Assembly: GCA_902796295.1 (NCBI GenBank)
Contig: CADBOL010000281.1
Span: forward strand, 1 to 6,554
Reading direction: 5' to 3'
DNA length: 6,554 nt
DNA from: Oscillospiraceae bacterium
GTDB lineage: Bacteria; Bacillota; Clostridia; Oscillospirales; Acutalibacteraceae
A program made the translations under genes and the position numbers. Below, in pieces: positions 1 to 5,088 of the stretch; within the stretch, counting starts at the first letter, position 1; each line of letters begins with the position of its first letter. The notes under the pieces were generated by a model. That model worked only from the letters and a program-made list of their open reading frames with translations, was not told where the DNA came from and ran no database searches.

Positions 1-228
1 CATTATTCTGCTGTTGTACCTCTTTGAGAGAATGCCGTTTACGAGCTGACCTACGCCGTATGCAAAGAAGAAAAACGAGCCGACAAGCCCGGCCTCGGGT
101 TTCTCAATACCCAGGTCGCTTATTATCGCCACTATCGAGGCGGTGAAATTCAGCCGGCCCACGTAAGCGACGGCGTACGCAAGCCAGCAGATGAAAATTA
201 TTTTGTTTTCTTTTTTAGCGTCAATCAT
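1..228 (-). CDS. MFS transporter, N-terminal part only (cut by window edge)
   Basis: The reverse strand encodes 76 residues from an ATG at 226-228 to the window edge; the C-terminal part lies outside. The protein starts with a short charged stretch (MIDAKKENK), then a first membrane helix at about residues 10-27, a YVGRLNF segment, and a second helix at about 43-62 ending in a basic loop (LSKRYNSR). This matches the N-terminus of major facilitator transporters, and the Y-x-x-R-x-N-F motif in helix 1 resembles the organophosphate:phosphate antiporter (GlpT/UhpT-like) branch; that subfamily call is tentative. The start overlaps the end of dapL by 8 bases and no good Shine-Dalgarno sequence is visible before it, so translation is probably coupled to dapL. 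Substrate cannot be read from this fragment. The operon position makes a link to lysine or diaminopimelate metabolism possible, but that is inference. Confidence 0.85.
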   Translation of the reverse strand, partial: MIDAKKENKIIFICWLAYAVAYVGRLNFTASIVAIISDLGIEKPEAGLVGSFFFFAYGVGQLVNGILSKRYNSRIM

Positions 229-1414
229 TGTTACCGAAAGCTTTTTCGAATCTTCTCATTGCTTCCGTTGTGTTTTCCTTTGTCGAAAATGAAGTAAGGC
301 GGAAGTAACCCTTACCGTTTTCGCCGAAGCCCTCGCCGGGAGTACCGACAACGTTTGCCTTCTCAAGCAGAGCGTCAAAGAATTCCCAGGAGCCCATGTT
401 TCCGGGGCATCTGAACCAGATATAGGGCGAATGCTTTCCGCCGCAGTACCAGATTCCAAGACGGTCAAGAGTATCGGTGATGATTTTTGCGTTCTCTTTG
501 TAATAGTTAATATTTTCGCGGATCTGCTTTTTGCCTTCATCCGTAAAGACGGAAGCGGCGCCCTTCTGGACTATATAGCATACGCCGTTGAATTTTGTCG
601 TCTGTCTTCTGAGCCAGAATTTATTGAGCTTATATCCGTCTCTCTCAAGAGCGAAGGGAACTACCGTGTAGCCGCAGCGGGTACCGGTGAAGCCCGCCGT
701 CTTTGAGAATGAGCAGAATTCTATCGCGCAGGTTTTTGCGCCTTCGATTTCATAGATACTGCGCGGCAGGGAGTCATCGGAAACGAAGCACTCGTAAGCG
801 GCGTCAAACAGTATGACGGAATTGTTTTCGTTTGCGTAGTTTACCCATTTGGTAAGCTGCTCGCGATTATAGCAGGCGCCCGTGGGATTGTTAGGTGAGC
901 AGATATAGATTAAATCCGCCTTGATGCTTTTATCGGGCAGGGGAAGGAATGAGTTGCTCTCATCCGCCTTGAGATAAACTATCTCTCTGCCGTCCATCGT
1001 GTTTGTATCAACATAGACCGGGTAAACCGGATCGGGTACGAGAACTACATTGTCTTTTGAGAATATATCGAGTATGTTTCCGAGATCGCTCTTGGCTCCG
1101 TCGGAAATGAAGATTTCATCCTTGTCGAGCTCAACGCCCTTTTCGGCGTAGTATTCTTTGAGAGAATTCTTTATGAAGTCGTAGCCCTGCTCCGGTCCGT
1201 ATCCTTTGAAGGATTCCGCTTTTGCCATATCGTCAACGCCCGAATGAAGAGCTTCGATAACTGTCGGAGCAAGCGGGCGGGTGACATCGCCTATACCGAG
1301 GCGGATTATATCTGCATCGGGGTGGCTCTCTTTGAATTTTGCGGTCCTCTTTGCGACTTCGGAAAAGAGATAGCTCTCTTTGATATTGAGATAATTTGAA
1401 TTGATGTGTGCCAT
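221..1414 (-). CDS. dapL: LL-diaminopimelate aminotransferase
   Basis: This 397-residue cytosolic enzyme should be the pyridoxal-phosphate aminotransferase that converts tetrahydrodipicolinate directly to LL-diaminopimelate with glutamate as amino donor, bypassing the succinylase and acetylase branches. It is a fold-type I aminotransferase of normal DapL length (about 400-410). Visible hallmarks are GIGDVTRPL (40-48), GYGPEQGY (71-78), DPVYPVYVDT (128-137), CSPNNPTG (172-179), the cofactor-binding Asp204 in LFDAAY, SFSKTAGFTGTR (235-246) with Lys238 as the Schiff-base lysine and Arg246 as phosphate ligand, and GFGENGKGYFR (362-372) ending in the expected carboxylate-binding arginine. The DPVYPVYVDT and SKTAGFTGTRCGYTVVP segments separate it from generic aspartate aminotransferases. 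The ATG overlaps the dapF stop by one base (TAATG); a GAAGGAG ribosome site at 1425-1431 sits inside the last dapF codons, 10 bases upstream. All key residues are present. Confidence 0.97.
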   Translation of the reverse strand: MAHINSNYLNIKESYLFSEVAKRTAKFKESHPDADIIRLGIGDVTRPLAPTVIEALHSGVDDMAKAESFKGYGPEQGYDFIKNSLKEYYAEKGVELDKDEIFISDGAKSDLGNILDIFSKDNVVLVPDPVYPVYVDTNTMDGREIVYLKADESNSFLPLPDKSIKADLIYICSPNNPTGACYNREQLTKWVNYANENNSVILFDAAYECFVSDDSLPRSIYEIEGAKTCAIEFCSFSKTAGFTGTRCGYTVVPFALERDGYKLNKFWLRRQTTKFNGVCYIVQKGAASVFTDEGKKQIRENINYYKENAKIITDTLDRLGIWYCGGKHSPYIWFRCPGNMGSWEFFDALLEKANVVGTPGEGFGENGKGYFRLTSFSTKENTTEAMRRFEKAFGNND

Positions 1415-2247
1415 TATTTTATTTCTCCTTCAAATGAAAATGCGGCAGGTCCCTTCATAATGACGGTACCGTCGGTTTTATACATTATTTCAAGATTTCC
1501 GCCGATGAGTTTCACGGTGACGAATTCATCCGCGGGGCATCTGCCTGTTTTGACCGCGGCGGAAACAGTGGCGCAGGCGCCCGTGCCGCAGGCGAGAGTT
1601 TCTCCGCTGCCTCTTTCCCACACACGCATTTTGAGAGTATGCGGGTCAATGAATTCGACAAACTCGGTGTTTATCCTTTCGGGGAACATGGGATGATTCT
1701 CATAGCCCGGCCCGATTTTTTCGAGTTCAAGCGAATCAATGCCCTGAGTAAAAATAACACAGTGGGGGTTGCCCATTGAAACACAGGTGATTTTATCCGT
1801 TCTGTCACCGACAGTCAGCTCCTGCTCAACAACCTCATTGCTTCCGGATATTACGGGAATTTCGCCGGCTTTGAAATTTGCCTTTCCCATATCGACGGTA
1901 ACTTTTTCAACCTTGCCGTCTTTGACATCGAGGTCGAGAATTTTTATGCCGCTGAGCGTTTCGAGAGTGATGCGGGTCTTGTCTGTCAGCCCTTTGTCAT
2001 AGACAAATTTGCCTATACATCTTGTGGCGTTGCCGCACATCTTGCCCTCGCTGCCGTCAGCATTGAACATGCGCATGCGGAAATCGGCTTTATCGCTCGG
2101 CATAATCAGGACTATTCCGTCGCCGCCGACTCCGAAGTGTCTGTCCGAAAGGCGTATCGAAAGCTCTTCGGGATTATCAACGGTTTCCTCGAAGCAGTTG
2201 AAATAGATATAGTCGTTGCCGATGCCGTGCATTTTAGTGAATTTCAT
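1414..2247 (-). CDS. dapF: diaminopimelate epimerase
   Basis: The gene encodes a 277-residue cofactor-independent epimerase that interconverts LL- and meso-diaminopimelate, the last step before meso-DAP enters peptidoglycan or is decarboxylated to lysine. Both catalytic cysteines are visible: Cys71 in FNADGSEGKMCGNATRC (61-77) and Cys220 in ERGSGETLACGTGAC (211-225). Other family signatures are MHGIGNDY at 6-13, FGVGGDGIV at 38-46 and MGNPHCV at 158-164. Length is typical (about 270-280). The start is supported by ACGGAG at 2255-2260, seven bases upstream, and by a well-placed promoter at 2314-2342. It is the first gene of the operon and directly precedes dapL, whose product makes its substrate, so the two consecutive steps are made together. 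No defects seen. Confidence 0.98.
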   Translation of the reverse strand: MKFTKMHGIGNDYIYFNCFEETVDNPEELSIRLSDRHFGVGGDGIVLIMPSDKADFRMRMFNADGSEGKMCGNATRCIGKFVYDKGLTDKTRITLETLSGIKILDLDVKDGKVEKVTVDMGKANFKAGEIPVISGSNEVVEQELTVGDRTDKITCVSMGNPHCVIFTQGIDSLELEKIGPGYENHPMFPERINTEFVEFIDPHTLKMRVWERGSGETLACGTGACATVSAAVKTGRCPADEFVTVKLIGGNLEIMYKTDGTVIMKGPAAFSFEGEIK

Positions 2248-2313
2248 CTTTATTCTCCGTTTCGGTTTTTCTGTTTTTTAATGCATGATGCCTGATAAAA
2301 AATCTACCTTTTT

Positions 2314-2342
2314 ATTATATAATATAGTTTAATGAAAATCAA
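2314..2342 (-). promoter_or_regulatory. predicted sigma-A promoter of dapF-dapL-MFS operon
   Basis: Read on the minus strand, a -35 box TTGATT (2337-2342; four of six consensus bases) is followed by exactly 17 bases and a perfect -10 TATAAT (2314-2319). Transcription would start near 2307, leaving a leader of about 60 bases before dapF. That leader is too short for a lysine riboswitch and I see no such structure, so no leader-based lysine control is apparent. Confidence 0.75.
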
Positions 2343-2380
2343 CATCCAATGCTCAATTTTGAGAAATACATAACGCCCGA

Positions 2381-2409
2381 TTGATTATTTCGGCGGTATG
2401 TGTTATCAT
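2381..2409 (+). promoter_or_regulatory. predicted sigma-A promoter of the flavin reductase gene
   Basis: A -35 box TTGATT (2381-2386), a 17-base spacer and a -10 TATCAT (2404-2409) preceded by TGT (extended -10) point toward the gene at 2443. It is divergent from the dapF promoter, with the two -35 boxes 38 bases apart. A short inverted repeat CTCAA-TT-TTGAG (2352-2363) lies between them. The leader would be about 27 bases. Confidence 0.68.
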
Positions 2410-2442
2410 AATATACGAAAAGAATTGTGAAGGAGGATTATT

Positions 2443-3012
2443 ATGAGAAAAGAATTAAAATCAAAGGCCGTTGTTTATCCGATGCCCGTACTTATGATTG
2501 CCACATATGATGAAAACGGCAAGGTGGATGTCATGAACGCCGCGTGGGGCATGATCTGTGAGCCGGATAAAATTTTCCTGAGCCTTTCGGAGTCACATAA
2601 AACAGTAAAGAATCTTAAAATCACAAAGGCTTTCACCGTGAGCCTTGCCGACGCGGAGCATGTCAAAGAGGCGGATTTCTTCGGCATCGCTTCGGGAAAC
2701 ACGATGGAGGATAAGTTCGAGCGCTCGGGTCTGACGGCTTCAAAGAGCGAAAAGGTTAACGCTCCGGTAATTGAAGAATTTCCCGTAACGATGGAATGCG
2801 AGCTTGCTGAAACAGTTGAGACAGATAATGTACACGCCGTGATAGGCAAAATAGTCCGCGCCACGGCGGATGAAAAGGTGCTCGGCGAAGACGGTCAGGT
2901 TGATGTATCAAAATCGGGCATAATGATGTTTGACCCCTTCAGACTCGGATATTATGTTACAGGCGAAAAGGCCGGCACCGCCTGGAATTCGGGCAAGGAG
3001 CTTATGGATTAG
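2443..3012 (+). CDS. flavin reductase-like, FMN-binding split-barrel protein
   Basis: The gene encodes a 189-residue soluble protein of the flavin reductase-like (COG1853) family, which binds FMN in a split beta-barrel; members include NAD(P)H:flavin oxidoreductases and flavoredoxin-type electron carriers of anaerobes. The family pattern is visible in order: YPMPVLMIATYDENGKVDVMN (12-32), the strand W-G-M-I-C-E-P-D-K-I-F-L-S-L (35-48), S-E-S-H-K-T-V-K-N (49-57) where the flavin phosphate usually binds, F-T-V-S-L (64-68), and the helix H-V-K-E-A-D-F-F-G (73-81). The C-terminal part (about 156-175, ending FDPFRLGYYVTG) is the usual closing segment. The start is firm: AAGGAGG at 2430-2436, six bases before ATG. 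Its physiological partner and electron donor cannot be told from sequence; it has its own promoter and is not obviously linked to diaminopimelate synthesis. Confidence 0.9.
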   Translation: MRKELKSKAVVYPMPVLMIATYDENGKVDVMNAAWGMICEPDKIFLSLSESHKTVKNLKITKAFTVSLADAEHVKEADFFGIASGNTMEDKFERSGLTASKSEKVNAPVIEEFPVTMECELAETVETDNVHAVIGKIVRATADEKVLGEDGQVDVSKSGIMMFDPFRLGYYVTGEKAGTAWNSGKELMD

Positions 3013-3058
3013 CAATCGGAAGGAATACTGCTTTTTCAATCAATTATATTTTATTTGC

Positions 3059-3064
3059 GGAGGG
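3059..3064 (+). promoter_or_regulatory. ribosome binding site deciding the start of the small membrane protein
   Basis: GGAGGG is placed five bases before the ATG at 3070-3072. A reading from the upstream TTG at 3055-3057 would put this site inside the coding sequence and has no ribosome site of its own. Confidence 0.8.
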
Positions 3065-3069
3065 ATAAT

Positions 3070-3306
3070 ATGAGCAAAAAATCAATCGGCGGAATCTGTG
3101 CCATTATCGCTATGGCATCAGTGGTCATTTATTTCATCTGGGGAATGATCGCGCACTCCTATCAGAATGCCTGGATAGTCTTTATGATAGCAGGCGTCGC
3201 AATGGCAAGTGTCAGCATAATCGCAGGCATGAAAAAAGAGAAGGAAGAAGAAACGGATAAAAAAGAGAAGCCGGTTAAGGAAGAAGAAAATTCACCGGAA
3301 GAATAA
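3070..3306 (+). CDS. small two-helix membrane protein with charged tail, unknown function
   Basis: I do not recognise a named family. The product is 78 residues with two hydrophobic segments (about 7-27 and 33-53) joined by a short loop (IAHSYQNAW). The tail from residue 55 on is almost entirely Lys and Glu with a few Thr, Pro and Ser. By composition it should be an inner-membrane hairpin with both ends on the same side; the basic MSKK start and KKEK after helix 2 favour a cytoplasmic tail. The ATG at 3070 is preferred over an in-frame TTG at 3055, because GGAGGG (3059-3064) sits five bases before the ATG and would lie inside the gene otherwise. It starts 57 bases after the flavin reductase-like gene, with no terminator between, so co-transcription is likely. 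The KEKE-type tail is a common feature of small Firmicutes membrane proteins and does not by itself tell function. Confidence 0.75.
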   Translation: MSKKSIGGICAIIAMASVVIYFIWGMIAHSYQNAWIVFMIAGVAMASVSIIAGMKKEKEEETDKKEKPVKEEENSPEE

Positions 3307-3328
3307 GCTTTCTCTTTTAAAACGGCAG

Positions 3329-3371
3329 AAAAAAATCCGCGGGAACGGTATTACCGGTCCCGCGGACTTTT
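3329..3371. terminator. bidirectional intrinsic terminator between convergent genes
   Basis: A 14-base-pair stem with a single mismatch (arms 3336-3349 and 3353-3366, mismatch A3345/G3357) closes on a three-base loop (ATT). The stem is very GC-rich. Going right it is followed by CTTTT and further T-rich sequence; going left it is followed by seven Ts (complement of the A run at 3329-3335). It can therefore end the rightward flavin reductase-small membrane protein transcript, 29 bases after its stop, and also the leftward SPFH transcript. Confidence 0.88.
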
Positions 3372-3430
3372 CGATTTTATTCTGTTTTCCGTTTGAATGT
3401 TACAGCCCGGGGCTTGGCAGTTAAGATGAA

Positions 3431-3458
3431 ACCGGCGAACGGATTTCCGTTCGCCGGT
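3431..3458 (-). terminator. hairpin just after the SPFH gene stop
   Basis: This is a perfect inverted repeat with 13-base arms (3431-3443 and 3446-3458), GC-rich, which folds as a 12-bp stem with a four-base loop. It lies eight bases beyond the stop codon of the leftward SPFH gene. The sequence after it on that strand (TTCATCTT) is only moderately T-rich, so it may be a weak terminator or a 3' end stabilising hairpin backed up by the stronger terminator about 65 bases further on. Confidence 0.65.
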
Positions 3459-3466
3459 GAGTGTAA

Positions 3467-4858
3467 TTACTGAATATCACCTGAATCAAACGCATCGCCG
3501 CACTGCGGGCAGAACTTGGGCGGATTCTTGGGATCCTCGGGAACCCATCCGCACTTGTTGCATTTGAATGAAGGTGCCGCCGCGGGTTTCGCCTTGCCGC
3601 AGTTCGGGCAGAAGTTGCCGTTTACGGTTGTGCCGCATTCGCACTGCCAGCCTGCTGCCGGAGCGGGCTTTGCTTTGCCGCAGTTCGGGCAGAAGTTGCC
3701 TGTCGCTGTTGCTCCGCATTCGCATTTCCAGCCTGCTGCCGGAGCGGGTTTTGCCTTGCCGCACTGCGGGCAGAAGTTACCTGTCGCGGTTGCGCCGCAT
3801 TCGCATTTCCATGCGTTTGCCTGAGCCGCTGCCGCTGCTTTTGCCGCCTCTTCCTGCTGAGCTGTCGCGAAGAGATTTGCCGCCTGGCCGCCTACTGTGT
3901 TTGCCATACCGATGCCGACAAAGCCGTTCATGGCTCCGCCTTCGTTGGTCGCCGCGCCTCTCATGGCGTCTGCGGTTGCCTGAGTGATTGTGGCGCCTGC
4001 CATACGGGGATCTCTGTTGATAGCCGCAAGCTGAGCGTCTTTGATGCGCTGCTGATCCTCATCGGGAAGAGTGAGTGAGCTGAGCGCTACGGAAACGACC
4101 TCAAGACCTCTGAGCTCGCCCCACTTATATGAGAGGGCGTCATTCATCGCCTTCTCAAGCTCGTCTGTGTGGGAAACAAGCTGATTCGGTCTTATCTCAA
4201 GCTCGCTGATAGCTCCGAATGCCGGCTGAAGCGCGCTGACAAATTCGGATTTGAGCTGTGTATCAATCTCCGCTTTTTTATAGTCTCTCTCAACATTGCC
4301 GCTCAGGCTCTTATAGAAGAGGAGGGGATCGGCAATCTTATATGAATAAAGACCGCTGCAGCGTACAGCCACGTCAATATCGAGGCCTATATTACGGTCA
4401 ACAACTCTGAAGGGGATCGGATTTGCCGAGCCGAATTTGTTATCGATAATCTCTTTGGTGTTGAAATAATAAACTCTCTGATCTTTACCGGTGTCACCGC
4501 CGTAGGTGAATCTCTTGCCGACTACCTTGAAGGTGTCGATAATTGATTTTTTGAGGCTTCCGGTGAAGATGCTGGGCTCAGTTGAAGTATCATAAGTGTA
4601 TTCGCCGGGCTCTGCGCAGAGATCAACGACCTTGCCCTGCTCAACGATTATCATACACTGACCGTCGGCAACGGCGATACCTGAACCGTTTGAGATGATG
4701 TTGTCATTGCCTTTTGTGTTTGTGGAGCGGGGGCCGATTCTCTTCTGGCCTTTTACCATAAGAGTTTCGTTGTCAAGAGCTTCACAATAGAAAAATTCTT
4801 TCCACTGGTCGGCAAGTACACCGCCGGCAGCTCCAACTGCAGCTTGAATAAGACCCAT
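3467..4858 (-). CDS. SPFH-domain protein with C-terminal zinc-ribbon array (YdjI/virion-core-like)
   Basis: The product is 463 residues. Residues about 20-290 form an SPFH (stomatin/prohibitin-like) domain of the branch often annotated 'virion core protein' and related to Bacillus subtilis YdjI; recognisable pieces are LADQWKEFF (15-23), KGQKRIGPRSTNTKG (36-50), SNGSGIAVADGQCMIIVEQG (56-75) and EPGEYTYDTSTEPSIF (83-98). An Ala/Gln-rich linker (about 289-349) follows, then three near-identical 27-residue zinc ribbons with Cys pairs C-x-C/C-x-x-C at 352/354/363/366, 379/381/390/393 and 406/408/417/420, then a different fourth ribbon with C-x-x-C pairs at 433/436 and 450/453. No transmembrane helix or signal peptide is obvious, so membrane association would be peripheral. 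SPFH proteins scaffold membrane microdomains; the YdjI branch has been linked to PspA-type envelope stress systems, but no PspA homologue is in view. ATG 4858 is chosen because AAGGAG lies seven bases before it; an upstream in-frame TTG (4888) lies at about the predicted transcription start and is rejected. Confidence 0.9.
   Translation of the reverse strand: MGLIQAAVGAAGGVLADQWKEFFYCEALDNETLMVKGQKRIGPRSTNTKGNDNIISNGSGIAVADGQCMIIVEQGKVVDLCAEPGEYTYDTSTEPSIFTGSLKKSIIDTFKVVGKRFTYGGDTGKDQRVYYFNTKEIIDNKFGSANPIPFRVVDRNIGLDIDVAVRCSGLYSYKIADPLLFYKSLSGNVERDYKKAEIDTQLKSEFVSALQPAFGAISELEIRPNQLVSHTDELEKAMNDALSYKWGELRGLEVVSVALSSLTLPDEDQQRIKDAQLAAINRDPRMAGATITQATADAMRGAATNEGGAMNGFVGIGMANTVGGQAANLFATAQQEEAAKAAAAAQANAWKCECGATATGNFCPQCGKAKPAPAAGWKCECGATATGNFCPNCGKAKPAPAAGWQCECGTTVNGNFCPNCGKAKPAAAPSFKCNKCGWVPEDPKNPPKFCPQCGDAFDSGDIQ
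3569..3811 (-). repeat. three tandem 81-bp coding repeats (zinc ribbons)
   Basis: Three head-to-tail units (3731-3811, 3650-3730, 3569-3649) encode W-[KQ]-C-E-C-G-[AT]-T-[AV]-[TN]-G-N-F-C-P-[QN]-C-G-K-A-K-P followed by an Ala/Pro linker. Units one and two differ by a single residue within the ribbon (Gln/Asn after Cys-Pro); unit three diverges slightly more. The DNA is also highly similar between units, which suggests recent duplication and possible copy-number variation between strains. Confidence 0.93.
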
Positions 4859-4865
4859 AATAAGT

Positions 4866-4872
4866 CTCCTTT
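4866..4872 (-). promoter_or_regulatory. ribosome binding site deciding the SPFH start
   Basis: AAAGGAG read on the minus strand, seven bases before the ATG at 4856-4858. It selects this start over the in-frame TTG thirty bases upstream. Confidence 0.88.
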
Positions 4873-4891
4873 CAACAAAAATATTCAATTT

Positions 4892-4920
4892 ATTATATCA
4901 TTTACAAATAATTAAGTCAA
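4892..4920 (-). promoter_or_regulatory. predicted sigma-A promoter of the SPFH gene
   Basis: On the minus strand, TTGACT (4915-4920; five of six) is followed by a 17-base spacer ending in TGA and a perfect TATAAT (4892-4897). This is an extended -10 promoter close to consensus, predicting strong constitutive expression unless repressed. Transcription would start near 4885, giving a leader of about 27 bases, which fits the ATG at 4858. Confidence 0.85.
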
Positions 4921-4942
4921 ACATTGAAAGCTTGGCCGAATA

Positions 4943-4959
4943 TACAATTTTTGATTGTA
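4943..4959. promoter_or_regulatory. 17-bp inverted repeat, possible operator
   Basis: TACAAT and ATTGTA are separated by five bases (TTTTG). It sits between the two divergent promoters, 23 bases upstream of the SPFH -35 box. The symmetry is what a dimeric regulator would bind, but AT-rich sequence makes chance matches fairly easy. No regulator gene is in the window. Confidence 0.4.
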
Positions 4960-4968
4960 AATAAGTGC

Positions 4969-4985
4969 GAATTTCACAAAAATTC
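4969..4985. promoter_or_regulatory. second 17-bp inverted repeat upstream of the symporter promoter
   Basis: GAATTT and AAATTC are separated by five bases (CACAA), the same 6-5-6 layout as the repeat at 4943-4959, with centres 26 bp apart. It ends eight bases before the -35 box of the rightward promoter, a position typical of an activator site. The half-site differs from the other repeat, so they need not bind the same protein. Confidence 0.35.
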
Positions 4986-4993
4986 ATATTATA

Positions 4994-5022
4994 TTGAAAT
5001 GTTTTTTAATAAGTGTTATAAT
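4994..5022 (+). promoter_or_regulatory. predicted sigma-A promoter of the GPH symporter gene
   Basis: TTGAAA (4994-4999; five of six), a 17-base spacer ending in TGT, and a perfect TATAAT (5017-5022) form a strong extended -10 promoter. Transcription would start near 5029, leaving a leader of about 60 bases with a small hairpin at 5041-5066. Confidence 0.85.
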
Positions 5023-5040
5023 AACTTGGTAATTAAAATA

Positions 5041-5066
5041 GGGAGAGCGGGGCTTTTCCGCATCCC
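5041..5066 (+). other. leader hairpin before the GPH symporter gene
   Basis: GGGA-GA-GCGG (5041-5050) pairs with CCGC-A-TCCC (5058-5066) across a seven-base loop, with a small internal bulge. No T run follows, so it is not an intrinsic terminator. It ends 11 bases before the G-rich ribosome site (GGGGG, 5078-5082) of the gene at 5089. The CCC of its 3' arm could in principle pair with that ribosome site instead; this is speculative. Confidence 0.4.
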
Positions 5067-5088
5067 TTAAAAGAATTGGGGGTATTAT

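Noticed and set aside
2295..2315. Inverted repeat ATAAAAA/TTTTTAT near the dapF promoter
   Set aside because: It is pure A/T, partly overlaps the -10 box, and is of a size expected by chance in such AT-rich sequence.
2248..2320. Lysine riboswitch or attenuator in the dapF leader
   Set aside because: The predicted leader is only about 60 bases, far shorter than a lysine riboswitch, and shows no terminator-like hairpin.
3569..3811. Tandem 81-bp repeats as a CRISPR array or intergenic repeat
   Set aside because: The units are contiguous without unique spacers, stay in frame, and encode conserved zinc ribbons inside the SPFH gene.
3516..3987. Open frames on the plus strand across the zinc-ribbon repeats
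   Set aside because: They are antisense to the well-supported SPFH gene, are low-complexity translations of the repeat DNA, and lack ribosome sites.
4859..4888. Longer SPFH protein starting at TTG 4888
   Set aside because: The codon lies at about the predicted transcription start and has no ribosome site; the ATG at 4858 has AAGGAG at ideal spacing and matches the family N-terminus MGLIQAAVGAAGG.
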